In this document: piece after piece, positions 1 through 7,550 of the stretch
How the letters are laid out: the number at the start of each line of letters is the position of its first letter
Numbering within the stretch: position 1 is the stretch's first letter
The notes under the pieces: generated by a model
What the model saw: only the letters and a program-made list of their open reading frames with translations
Told to the model about the DNA's origin: nothing
The model's database searches: none
Translations under genes and position numbers: made by a program
NCBI GenBank assembly: GCA_036559125.1
Contig: DATBTT010000037.1
Coordinates: forward strand, 1-36,202
Reading direction: 5' to 3'
Length of the DNA: 36,202 nucleotides
Origin: JALYTZ01 sp036559125
GTDB taxonomy: Bacteria > Vulcanimicrobiota > Vulcanimicrobiia > Vulcanimicrobiales > Vulcanimicrobiaceae

Positions 1-2
1 CG

Positions 3-92
3 CTACAAGGTCCAGTGGACGCCATTGACAACCTGTTCGTCTGCGACGGCAGCATCTTGCCCACGCAGGGCTCCGCGCGAACATGCGGATGA
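3..92 (+). pseudogene. 3' remnant of a GMC-family oxidoreductase
   Basis: Reading from base 3 gives 29 codons ending in TGA. They contain DNLFVCDGSILPTQGSA, which closely matches the conserved C-terminal motif of GMC oxidoreductases (FAD enzymes of the glucose/cholesterol oxidase group), normally followed by NPxLTIxAL and about 20 more residues. Here the match stops right after SA and the frame ends five codons later. Shifting frame by two bases gives SAN but does not restore the rest of the motif. The gene therefore looks frameshifted or truncated at its 3' end. Its main body lies left of the window, so I cannot tell whether the whole gene is dead. The family assignment rests on this short motif only. 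Confidence 0.6.
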
Positions 93-182
93 TTCGCACC
101 TTCGGCGTTGAAAAGTACCGCCCATGCGCGTCCGGTTTGGACTCACGGTCCTTCGTGTTGGCTCGCAAATCCCACGTGCGAA

Positions 183-866
183 ATGAACGAGCGGCTTAAC
201 CCGCGCGAACCGCGCGCCATACGAGTCATCGAGGATCGGTGGACGACGATTCGCCACGTCGTGGAGGCCTTGGCTATAATCGCGGCGGGCGTATGGGCGT
301 TCTACACGTTCTTCTATCAAGAGAAGCTCAAGCCAGCGGCAGAGCCTCCGGCGCTCGCGCCGAGCATTAGCATTAGCCGTCTCGGCCGCGACGCCGGGCG
401 CGACATTCTGAAGATTTCGGTCGCCTACCATAATACGGGGAAAACCGAGATCGATCTGGCAGCCGACGCCGTGAACCTCTGGGGCGTCCGTTTTGCCTCG
501 AACGACAAGCCGCAACGCGAAAACGGCACGGGAACGCGCTCGTATCTGCTCACCGTGCCCGTCGTATCGCGTCGCCTCATTGCGAGCATCACGGAACTCC
601 GCGCAGCTGCGCGCGGCGGCCGGCCCGGTTTTCAAAACGTCATAGAGCCGGGCGCTACAACAACGATCTCCAACGTGATCGCGCTGCGACGCGGCCAATA
701 CGATCTGATTCACGCTCAGATCATCGCCGTTCCCGTCAAACTGCACGAAACCGGCGTGCGCGTCGACTTCGTTCCTGAAAAAGGCGGTGGGACGTTCCTT
801 CGCCCCGACCCGGCACGAGCATTCGAAGACGATAACGATGCGGACTTCGCGCTAACGCAGCGCTAG
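183..866 (+). CDS. Membrane-anchored protein of unknown function
   Basis: A 227-residue protein if started at the ATG at 183. An in-frame ATG at 108 would add 25 residues of poor quality (Cys/Trp/His-rich) that overlap the region just behind the GMC remnant, so I prefer 183. Neither start has a clear ribosome binding site. A single hydrophobic segment near residues 25-45 (VVEALAIIAAGVWAFYTFF) follows a basic N-terminus. The rest is hydrophilic and probably beta-rich, on the outer face of the membrane, and ends in an acidic tail. I recognise no catalytic motif or family. The first base pairs may be expressed from a promoter inside or behind the GMC remnant. Confidence 0.7.
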   Translation: MNERLNPREPRAIRVIEDRWTTIRHVVEALAIIAAGVWAFYTFFYQEKLKPAAEPPALAPSISISRLGRDAGRDILKISVAYHNTGKTEIDLAADAVNLWGVRFASNDKPQRENGTGTRSYLLTVPVVSRRLIASITELRAAARGGRPGFQNVIEPGATTTISNVIALRRGQYDLIHAQIIAVPVKLHETGVRVDFVPEKGGGTFLRPDPARAFEDDNDADFALTQR

Positions 867-927
867 ATCTGCATGCTTTTCCCGCGAATGCGCGACGGCC
901 CGGCGCACGGCCCAAATCGGGAGTTCG

Positions 928-1143
928 CTACTGCGAGAGCTTGCGTAACGCCGAGGCTTTGTGCATCGCGACATGGTCGGTCTTGTCGCTCTTGATTTCA
1001 TACTGCGGGTCGTCCGCGGTCGCATGCCTTGTGTAACCGTGAAATTCCGTTTCTGAGGTAACGATCTTGACGATCGTGCCGCTAACGCGTCCGGCCTCCG
1101 AATTCCAACTCACGCGATCGCCAATCTTGAACCGGTGTTTCAT
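928..1143 (-). CDS. Small DUF2945-like (TUDOR-like) protein
   Basis: A 71-residue protein beginning MKHRFKIGDRVSWNSEAGRV and continuing with a GTIVKI strand, a HGYTRHA loop and a DPQYEIKSDKT strand. This layout fits the small DUF2945 / 'hypervirulence associated protein TUDOR domain' family, whose biochemical role is not established. The start ATG (1143-1141) shares one base with the TAA stop of the recombinase gene upstream (TAATG), so translation is probably coupled and the two genes share an mRNA. A longer in-frame extension to 1383 lies wholly antisense-frame inside the recombinase gene and is rejected. Confidence 0.8.
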   Translation of the reverse strand: MKHRFKIGDRVSWNSEAGRVSGTIVKIVTSETEFHGYTRHATADDPQYEIKSDKTDHVAMHKASALRKLSQ

Positions 1144-2075
1144 TAGCGGTCCTCGTTGCGGTCGCGGGGATGGGCGTCTTCGTAGCTGCTGCGCATATGT
1201 TCGAGCGAAACGTTCGTGTATATCTGTGTCGTCGACAAACTCTCGTGTCCAAGCAATTCCTTGATCGTGACGATGTCGGCACCGTTTTCGAGAAGATGCG
1301 TGGCAAAAGAGTGACGCATCACGTGCGGCGTGACGTGCTTTTGCAATCCGCTGAGTTGCGCGAACTCGCGAAAGACGACCCATGCCTGCCGATGCGACAG
1401 CCGCGTCTTACGGCGGCTCAGAAAAAGCGCTTCGTCGACCGTGCGCGGGCGCTGCACGAGATAAATCCGAATCGCATCGGCCGCGGCTTGATTGAGAAAC
1501 ACCATGCGCTGCTTGTTACCTTTTCCTATAACGCGCATGACCCGGCGTTCCAGATCGACGTCGCTTAAATTCAATCCCACCAGTTCCGCGCGGCGGATTC
1601 CGCTCGCGTAGAGCAGTTCCATGATCGCGATGTCGCGCCGAAGCTGAAACTCGGTTTTCCCCGCAGCCGGGCGGGTCTTCAGCAAGCGCGTCACCTCCGG
1701 CTCCGACATGACTTGCGGCAGGCGTTTGGGCGCCTTCGGAGGCGGGACCGATGCTGCCGGGTTGTCCGCGCGGCGGCCCTCGCGTTTTTGCAATTCGAAG
1801 TACGAGCGCAGCGCCGCGATCTTGCGCCGGACCGAAACGGCGCTGTATTTGCGCGGCCCCATAAGGTCCATAATGAACCGTCGGATGTCCGACACGGTCG
1901 TTTCGGTTAAGCGGAAGAAGGGAGCTGTCTTCGGATGACCCGGCTCGAGGAATGTCCCGAAAAGCTCGATGTCCCGAGCGTATTCCTCGCTGGTACGCGG
2001 GGATTGTCCGCGTTCCAGTCGCAGGTAAGCGGCAAATTCGGCGATACTCGGGTCGGCGGGAATGTAGCTACTCAC
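1143..2075 (-). CDS. Xer-type tyrosine recombinase
   Basis: A 310-residue site-specific recombinase of XerC/XerD length and layout. Residues about 8-100 form the SAM-like core-binding domain (YLRLERGQSPRTSEEYARDI). The catalytic domain follows with all expected residues visible: R161 (ASGIRRAEL), K185 (GKGNKQR), H251 and R254 (PHVMRHSFATH), H277 (LGHESLSTTQ) and the nucleophile Y286 (IYT). Chromosome or plasmid dimer resolution is the usual role, but the sequence alone does not separate XerC, XerD or an element-borne integrase. The start is GTG at 2075, overlapping the upstream secreted-protein gene by eight bases. The DUF2945-like gene follows with a one-base overlap. No phage or transposon genes adjoin it. 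Confidence 0.93.
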   Translation of the reverse strand: MSSYIPADPSIAEFAAYLRLERGQSPRTSEEYARDIELFGTFLEPGHPKTAPFFRLTETTVSDIRRFIMDLMGPRKYSAVSVRRKIAALRSYFELQKREGRRADNPAASVPPPKAPKRLPQVMSEPEVTRLLKTRPAAGKTEFQLRRDIAIMELLYASGIRRAELVGLNLSDVDLERRVMRVIGKGNKQRMVFLNQAAADAIRIYLVQRPRTVDEALFLSRRKTRLSHRQAWVVFREFAQLSGLQKHVTPHVMRHSFATHLLENGADIVTIKELLGHESLSTTQIYTNVSLEHMRSSYEDAHPRDRNEDR

Positions 2076-2967
2076 TAAACTCCCGGGCCGCGGTCATGTA
2101 CGCGTAATCGACGTTACCGACTCGTTCGACGGTCAGGACGGCGCGCCAATCGACTTTACCGCCTTTGCTGTGGGCAAAGCTCTGCGAGGCGAGCCCGGTG
2201 CCGGCTTCCTTGCCCTCAGCCGTCCATCCCTGTGCCGTAAATTGCGATTCGAAGCTCGTCAGCAGCGCAGCCGCGCCCAAATTGGTTTTGAGATACGCCG
2301 TCGCGCTTTGAAACGGTCCCGTGAATGGTGAGGCGGTGTCCATGTGCGCGCCTGCCGGCGCGCGTAGTTCGGGCAGCGGCGCACGCAACTGCCCGGCCAG
2401 CCCCAACAGATTTTGAATGCCGCCGCTCGCCGAGCACAGAGAAAGCGTCGCATCGGGGGGCGCCTGCGCTACCGTAACGGCAAGTTCGTCCGGCATGTCC
2501 GGCGGCACTCGCAGCGTGAGCGTTCGGGCTCGCGCATCGCAATACGTCGCATCGTTGCCGCCCGACGTCGCAGAATCCACGAAGCCGCCGGTCTTCAAGG
2601 AGTCCGGCGATGCCTTTGCGGTGGCCCACCCCGACTTCGCCAACACCTTGGCGTACGCCGCGAACGCGTCCCGACCCGAGGTCTTGTAAAAGATCGTGAA
2701 TCGCGAGCCGATGAATTGGCGAACCGCCGCCGGGGCCGCGTCATCCGAAACGCTGCCGACCAAGACGCCGTCCGCGGGCGTCGGCACGCCCCCGGCTCCC
2801 TTTGGCAATTTTCCCAGAAGCACGATCGTGTTCCCGAACCCATTTTCGTTCGCGATCATCCGCGCCAGTTCAAATCCCGGATCGCTCGCGGCGCGCGGCA
2901 CGCCCGTTCCCAGCGCGACCAGCATTGCCATGATACCCAGTGCCAAACCAACCCGATGGTTATTCAT
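2068..2967 (-). CDS. Secreted protein of unknown function
   Basis: A 299-residue protein starting at the ATG at 2967, chosen because GGAGGG sits six bases upstream. A GTG at 3003 would remove that logic and add 12 residues. The N-terminus is a signal peptide (MNNHRVGLALGIMAMLVALG, cleavage likely near the Ala at PRAA-SD). The mature part alternates Gly/Ala/Ser/Thr-rich strands, has two cysteines in the middle (YCDAR, LSLCSA) that could form a disulfide, and carries the repeated theme FEL/FESQF-TAQGW. The two halves may be similar folds (each has a 'GW' after a helix: AKSGWATAK and AQGWTAEG). No named family is recognised. The gene leads the xer operon. Confidence 0.75.
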   Translation of the reverse strand: MNNHRVGLALGIMAMLVALGTGVPRAASDPGFELARMIANENGFGNTIVLLGKLPKGAGGVPTPADGVLVGSVSDDAAPAAVRQFIGSRFTIFYKTSGRDAFAAYAKVLAKSGWATAKASPDSLKTGGFVDSATSGGNDATYCDARARTLTLRVPPDMPDELAVTVAQAPPDATLSLCSASGGIQNLLGLAGQLRAPLPELRAPAGAHMDTASPFTGPFQSATAYLKTNLGAAALLTSFESQFTAQGWTAEGKEAGTGLASQSFAHSKGGKVDWRAVLTVERVGNVDYAYMTAAREFSE

Positions 2968-3033
2968 CTCAGACCCTCCGGAAAAACGTGAGCTAGCACC
3001 CAATTCCTCGTCGTTCCGGGCCTTACCGCCACG

Positions 3034-3118
3034 TTTTCCACAAGGTTCAGTATATCACCAAATTACTGTTTGTGGATATACAAGAAGCGGTGGATAGATC
3101 GCCTCCCTCTGTGGAAAT
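3034..3118. promoter_or_regulatory. Cluster of four DnaA-box-like motifs in a divergent intergenic region
   Basis: Bases 2968-3212 separate the secreted-protein gene (minus) from the phosphatase gene (plus). Within it are TTTTCCACA (3034-3042, plus strand) and, on the minus strand, ATATCCACA (3071-3079), CTATCCACC (3089-3097) and ATTTCCACA (3110-3118). Compared with the consensus TTATCCACA these have one, one, two and two mismatches. The part from 3034 to 3080 is notably AT-rich for this window. The arrangement could be DnaA binding for autoregulated transcription, a minor initiation-like region or chance. Promoters for both flanking genes should also lie here, but I could not place -35/-10 boxes confidently. 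Confidence 0.35.
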
Positions 3119-3212
3119 CGACGGCCCCGGATACGAGGCGGCGCGTATATCTTCCGTGAAGGCGCCATGAAAGGGCAACGATTTCGCGAATGGCGACGTT
3201 CGAAAGTGACGG

Positions 3213-4073
3213 ATGGCCGACGTGACAGAGCAACAGCCCATTTCCACCCGGGCGATTTCCGACGAGCCCGAAGCGCAGCCGCTTGAGTCTGACAAGCCGG
3301 ACGGCGATGCCACGCAGCTCGCGCCCGATTTTCACGGCCTCGTCGAGGTCGACACCGCCGCCCAGGTGCTGGTCGAACACTTATTCGCGCAGTCGGTCCA
3401 TACCGTGTCGGGTATCGATTACGCGGTCGGATATAAATTGGCGACCGGACCGACCGGCGGCGATATCGTCGACGTCTACCACTTCGACAACGACGCGGTC
3501 GCATTATCGATCGCGGACATTTCCGGCAAGGGTGTGCGGGCAGCGGTTCACGCCGCAATGATCAAATATGGGTTGCGGTCGTATGCCTCGCACGGCCTCA
3601 CGGCGGAAAAGGTTCTGCGATCCTTGGACCGGCTGTTTTTGGAAAATAACGCGTTCGAGCGTAGTGAAGCGTTTGCAAGCGTGTTTTTTGGGATTCTCGA
3701 TCCCACGCGCCGCATTATGACCTACGCAAATGCCGGACACGAACCGGTAGTCATCAAACAGCCTGGTGAGCCCGCGCGTACCCTTGCTCCAACCGCGCCG
3801 CTGGTGGGCGTGTTCGACGATCAACACCATTTGTTCAAACAAGATTTTGTCGCCGTGCAGCCGGGGACTATTATTCTCGCCGCAACCGACGGTATCACCG
3901 AAGCGCGGCGCGATAACGACTTTTTCGGAATCGAACGGCTGGTATCGTTCGTGGATGCGCATGCACGCCTGAGCGTCGAAGAGCAAATGCGCAGTCTTCT
4001 TGCCGAAGCCGAGAGGTTCGGCCGCGGTCGTTATCACGACGATGTCGCGGTTCTTATCGCCCGCATTTGCTAG
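3213..4073 (+). CDS. PP2C-type SpoIIE/RsbU-family serine phosphatase
   Basis: A 286-residue phosphatase of the partner-switching type that dephosphorylates STAS-domain anti-sigma antagonists. The first 45 residues are a hydrophilic, acidic extension with no sensor domain. The catalytic domain runs from about 48 to the end with the metal-binding motifs of the family: GGD at D84, ADISGKG at D102, YANAGHEP at 171-178, ATDGITEAR at D226 and the terminal HDDVAVLIAR at D276/D277. The in-frame codon just upstream is TGA, so 3213 is the earliest possible start. The ribosome binding site is weak. A matching STAS protein occurs at 32531-32905, but no RsbW-type kinase is seen in the window. Confidence 0.92.
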   Translation: MADVTEQQPISTRAISDEPEAQPLESDKPDGDATQLAPDFHGLVEVDTAAQVLVEHLFAQSVHTVSGIDYAVGYKLATGPTGGDIVDVYHFDNDAVALSIADISGKGVRAAVHAAMIKYGLRSYASHGLTAEKVLRSLDRLFLENNAFERSEAFASVFFGILDPTRRIMTYANAGHEPVVIKQPGEPARTLAPTAPLVGVFDDQHHLFKQDFVAVQPGTIILAATDGITEARRDNDFFGIERLVSFVDAHARLSVEEQMRSLLAEAERFGRGRYHDDVAVLIARIC

Positions 4074-4281
4074 CATACAAGCAGGCCCTTTGACGTCTCC
4101 TGTGTAGGCAAAATGTCTAGAGGAGAGTAGTTATAAAGTCCTAAAGGTTGGATGCGTCGTGTCCGACACAAAGTCTGACGCGTAAAACTCAACGCGACTA
4201 CCGGCGCTGATTCTAACCTCGAAGTGCTTCGCACACTCGTTTCAGCCCGTGCTTAAAATCTGCCAAAGCTCAGAGGTTGTA
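4074..4281. other. Intergenic region before the LamG lipoprotein gene
   Basis: This 208-base gap is clearly more AT-rich than its surroundings. It contains a TTGACG (4090-4095) that could be a -35 box, but no convincing -10 lies 16-18 bases downstream. A short palindrome GTGTCCGACAC (4159-4169) is nested in outer GCGTC/GACGC repeats (4154-4158 and 4176-4180). This could be an operator or a weak stem-loop in the leader. AGAGG at 4272-4276 is the likely ribosome binding site for a TTG start at 4282. No open frame of interest is present. Confidence 0.4.
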
Positions 4282-6180
4282 TTGTTTCACAAAAACAAGC
4301 GTTTATTTCCTAATGCCCTTCGATCGCTTCCGTTCGCGATCGCCGCGGCCGCCTTCGCTGCCTGCAGTTCTACCGGCGGCGGCGTGACCCCACCCCAACT
4401 CCCCACCTCATCGATGTCGGACCAAACCCCGGGCCAAGCACCCAGCCAAGCGCCCTCGGAGATGAGCCAGGCGCGAAACCAAACGGCGAGCTCCGGGTTC
4501 GCAACGGCAATTTCAAACGATCGGCCAAGCGCCTACTATCGGCTCGACGACACCGGCGCCTCCGCTGCGGACGCAACCGCGAACCGCCTCAGCGGCGCGG
4601 TCGGCTCATCGGTGGTGAAGAACGCCGCGAGCCTCGTGGCCTCCACGAACGACGCCGCGATGGATTTCCCCGGCATCCGGTCATCGGCCGGCATCGTGAA
4701 GTTCCCGCAGAGCAGCAAACTCCAACCATCCAAGGCCGTCTCGCTCGAGCTTCTTCTGCGTTTCCCGACGACGCCGGCAAATTACACCGTGCCGGCGGCA
4801 TACGGGACGGATCGCGGATACGCACCCTATGATGTATATTTCGTCAATGGCAAGCTCATGGCGCAGTTCTACCTGTCGAGCGGCGTGCTCGTGATCGCGT
4901 CTCCGTCCGCGCTCAAGGCGAACACGACCTACCACATCGTGTCTACCTTCGACGGATCCACGGCACGCTTGTATCTTAACGGCTCGCTAGTTGCCAGCCG
5001 CACCAAAGCCGGATCCTTGACCGGATACGTTCGCGGCTACGGACTCGCTATCGGCGACGACGCCGGTTTGAGCGATCCGGCATTCAAAGGCACGATCGAC
5101 GACGTCGCGGTCTACGCCAATCAGGCACTCACCGCGGCACAAGTGACGAGCCATTACGCCGCTGCTACCTCCGGAGTTGCCGCGCCCGCTCCCAGTAGCG
5201 CGCCAACGAACCGTCCAACTGCCGCGCCGGTTCCCAAGCCGTCGCCCGTCGCTACGTACGTGCCGACGCCGGCACCGACGCAAGCGCCAATTCCGAGCGG
5301 CAGCGGGAACGTCGCGCACTACCAAGGTTGCCCGATATTCGCCGCCGGCGGTCCGTACAACGCTCCAATTACCAACGCGAGCGTGGATCCGAACGACGCG
5401 AACTATATCAACTCGATGGTGCGGGCCGGCAACACCCCGGGCTTCTGGGCCTCGACCGGCGTCGAGTTCGTTAACGTCGCCACTAGCGGCACGTCGATGA
5501 CGACCGTGCATCCGAAAGTCGCCTGGCATTCATTCCCGGTGCAGTATCCGTGGGCGTCGTCGTACAAGATCGAGCCGTTGGGCGACGCGCACGCGATGGT
5601 GCTGGACACTGCCACGTGTCATCTCTACGAATCGTACAGCACAAGTTTCTCGGGCGGCGCGCTTTCGGCGTACAGCGGAGCAAACTGGAATACCACGCAG
5701 CCCTTCGTTTCGATGCGGGCGGGATCGCCGTCGGCAATGGCCTCCGGCCTGTCCATCTTCGGCGGCATGGTGAAATGGGAAGAAGTCCAAAGCGGCACCG
5801 TCAATCATGCCCTGAACTGGGCCGCGACGGCGCACACGGTTTCGCAATGGGGCTTCGTCAGTCCGGCAAGTTCGACCGACGGCTTGCCGTTTACGGGGAG
5901 CAGCTCCTATCAATTGCCCTACGGCGCGCATCTCCGACTGAAAGCTTCGTTCGATACCTCGCGGTTAGGACCGCAGGCGAAGATCGTCGCCCAGGCAATG
6001 AAGACCTACGGAATCTACTTGAGCGATACCGGTTCGAGCGGTAACGCGCTCTATTTCGCAAACGCGCTCAACGGTAGCAATCCGTGGAACCGAAGCGACC
6101 TCAGCACGCTCGGAACCATCCACATCTCGGACTTCGACGTATTGAAGCTTCCCCCGATGCAGCGAGTACCGGGACACTAA
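4282..6180 (+). CDS. Lipoprotein with LamG-like domain and unknown C-terminal domain (copy A)
   Basis: About 632 residues. I prefer the TTG at 4282, five bases after AGAGG, over the GTG at 4249, which has no ribosome binding site. A basic N-terminus and hydrophobic stretch end in AAAFAAC-SS, a likely lipobox. Roughly residues 65-295 form a LamG/concanavalin-like jelly roll: YYRLDDTG, VSLELLLRF, a TYHIVSTFDG strand with YLNGSLVAS, then GTIDDVAVYANQALTAAQ. A Pro/Ala/Thr linker follows. The last 286 residues (from 5320) are a domain I cannot name, with motifs DAHAMVLDTATCHLYESY and YGAHLRLKASFD. The same domain, almost identical, ends the gene at 11889-13127. Probably surface-exposed and carbohydrate-related, by inference from LamG and context. 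Confidence 0.85.
   Translation: MFHKNKRLFPNALRSLPFAIAAAAFAACSSTGGGVTPPQLPTSSMSDQTPGQAPSQAPSEMSQARNQTASSGFATAISNDRPSAYYRLDDTGASAADATANRLSGAVGSSVVKNAASLVASTNDAAMDFPGIRSSAGIVKFPQSSKLQPSKAVSLELLLRFPTTPANYTVPAAYGTDRGYAPYDVYFVNGKLMAQFYLSSGVLVIASPSALKANTTYHIVSTFDGSTARLYLNGSLVASRTKAGSLTGYVRGYGLAIGDDAGLSDPAFKGTIDDVAVYANQALTAAQVTSHYAAATSGVAAPAPSSAPTNRPTAAPVPKPSPVATYVPTPAPTQAPIPSGSGNVAHYQGCPIFAAGGPYNAPITNASVDPNDANYINSMVRAGNTPGFWASTGVEFVNVATSGTSMTTVHPKVAWHSFPVQYPWASSYKIEPLGDAHAMVLDTATCHLYESYSTSFSGGALSAYSGANWNTTQPFVSMRAGSPSAMASGLSIFGGMVKWEEVQSGTVNHALNWAATAHTVSQWGFVSPASSTDGLPFTGSSSYQLPYGAHLRLKASFDTSRLGPQAKIVAQAMKTYGIYLSDTGSSGNALYFANALNGSNPWNRSDLSTLGTIHISDFDVLKLPPMQRVPGH
5320..6180 (+). repeat. Arm A of an 861-bp inverted repeat
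   Basis: The DNA for the last 286 codons plus stop-side of copy A recurs, reverse-complemented, at 11889-12749, with exactly the same length and no indel. By eye, differences are few over 5640-6180 (between about one and six per 60 bases in the stretches I compared) and more frequent in the first third. Homology stops at the stop codon on both sides. The arms enclose 6181-11888. Confidence 0.9.
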
Positions 6181-6217
6181 CAGCACACCGTTACTACGCG
6201 ATCCACTTCCGTAATGG

Positions 6218-6252
6218 CGCAAAAGCCCCCGGTACAAGGGGGCTTTTGTGCG
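6218..6252 (+). terminator. Rho-independent terminator behind the LamG lipoprotein
   Basis: AAAAGCCCCC (6221-6230) and GGGGGCTTTT (6238-6247) form a perfect 10-bp stem around a seven-base loop, with flanking CGC/GCG extending it. The A/T ends make it work in both directions. It lies 38 bases after the stop of copy A, and the transporter gene begins about 100 bases later. Confidence 0.85.
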
Positions 6253-6347
6253 TCCGCGTAAAATGCGGGCGAGCTTAGATAAAGGGGGCTTGCATCGCTT
6301 CGATCGTCGCGCCGGCATCCGCCGCAATCTGGGTCATCAGCGCCGCG

Positions 6348-7550
6348 GTGATCGTTACGATATTCATTCGGCCAAAAAAAATCAACGAAGCCGTCTGGGC
6401 GGTGGCAGGTGCTGCGGCGCTCGTTGCGTTCGGATTATTGCCTTGGCGTTCGGCTCTGAGCGCGCTCGAACGCGGGACCGGCATTTATCTCTTCCTGATC
6501 GGCATGATGATACTGGCCGAAATCGCGCGCACGGAAGGGTTGTTCGCCTGGGCGGCAGCGGCCGCGCTGCGGGCGTCACGCGGGTCGCAGTTCCGTCTCT
6601 TCGCGCTCGTCTATCTCGTCGGCATCGTCGTGACCGCACTGCTGTCCAACGACGCGACCGCCGTCGTCCTCACGCCCGCGGTCTATGCCGCGCTCGCGCG
6701 CACGAACGTGAAACCGTTGCCGTATTTATTCGTCTGCGCCTTCATCGCGAATGCAGCGAGTTTCGTGCTCCCTATTTCGAATCCGGCAAATCTGGTCGTT
6801 TTCGCCAGCCACCTTCCGCTCTTGCGAACGTGGATCGACGCATTCGGTATTCCGTCGATCGTCGCCATCGCCGGCACGTTCTTCTTCCTCTATCTCGACT
6901 CGCGCGCGTCGTTGCGCGGAACGTTTCTGAAAGACGGCGCGGACGGCGGACTATCTCGCGGCGGTAAGGTAGCCCTCGCGGCGGTATCGATCGCGTCGAT
7001 CGTCCTCGTGACGGTGGCGTGGCTCGGTATGCCGATCGGCATCACGACGCTCGCACTGGGTCTGGGCAGCATCGCAGCCGTCGCCTTTGCGGATCGTAAC
7101 GCGCCCGCGCTCGTGCTCAAACACATCTCCTGGACCGTCGTTCCTTTGGTCGGCGGTCTCTTCGTTATCGTGGCCGCGCTCGATCGGAGCGGAGCGCTGC
7201 GAGCGGCCACCGCCTTTTTAAGCTACGCCCAGACGCTCGCTCCGGTATTCGGAAATTTGCTGGTCGGCTCCGTCGTGGGACTCGGGAGCAACGTTCTGAA
7301 CAATCTGCCGGTTGGTCTGATCTCGGGTATCGCACTTTCGAATTCGGCGCCTGCGGCGCACATCGTGCACGCGACATTGATCGGCGTCGATCTCGCGCCA
7401 AATCTTTCTGTGACCGGATCGCTGGCGACGATCCTTTGGCTCGTCGCACTTCGTCGCGAGGGCGTCGAGGTCACGGCGTGGCGTTTCTTACGCACGGGCG
7501 CGATCGTCTTGATTCCCACGCTTATCTTGACGCTGGTAGTCGTACGATGA
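6348..7550 (+). CDS. ArsB/NhaD-type (ion transporter superfamily) membrane transporter
   Basis: A 400-residue polytopic membrane protein with about ten hydrophobic spans. It resembles the ArsB arsenite efflux / Na+ antiporter branch: VVTALLSNDATAVVLTPAV in the middle and a second half with VGLGSNVLNNLPVGLISG. These are the two inverted-repeat discontinuous-helix motifs (SNDAT..TP and NNLP) typical of the family. No arsR, arsC or arsA is nearby, so arsenite is not proven as the substrate. The GTG at 6348 seems too far in. The in-frame codons back to the stop at 6276 read as a good hydrophobic span (AAIWVISAAVIVTIFI) yet contain no ATG/GTG/TTG. The 3' end overlaps the convergent GT4 gene by 63 bases. 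Confidence 0.85.
   Translation: MIVTIFIRPKKINEAVWAVAGAAALVAFGLLPWRSALSALERGTGIYLFLIGMMILAEIARTEGLFAWAAAAALRASRGSQFRLFALVYLVGIVVTALLSNDATAVVLTPAVYAALARTNVKPLPYLFVCAFIANAASFVLPISNPANLVVFASHLPLLRTWIDAFGIPSIVAIAGTFFFLYLDSRASLRGTFLKDGADGGLSRGGKVALAAVSIASIVLVTVAWLGMPIGITTLALGLGSIAAVAFADRNAPALVLKHISWTVVPLVGGLFVIVAALDRSGALRAATAFLSYAQTLAPVFGNLLVGSVVGLGSNVLNNLPVGLISGIALSNSAPAAHIVHATLIGVDLAPNLSVTGSLATILWLVALRREGVEVTAWRFLRTGAIVLIPTLILTLVVVR

Noticed and set aside
1143..2075. Recombinase as phage or transposon integrase
   Set aside because: Length and motifs fit the Xer group, no other mobile-element genes adjoin, and the operon partners are ordinary genes. This cannot be fully excluded.
4090..4119. Sigma-70 promoter starting with TTGACG
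   Set aside because: No acceptable -10 hexamer occurs 16-18 bases downstream.
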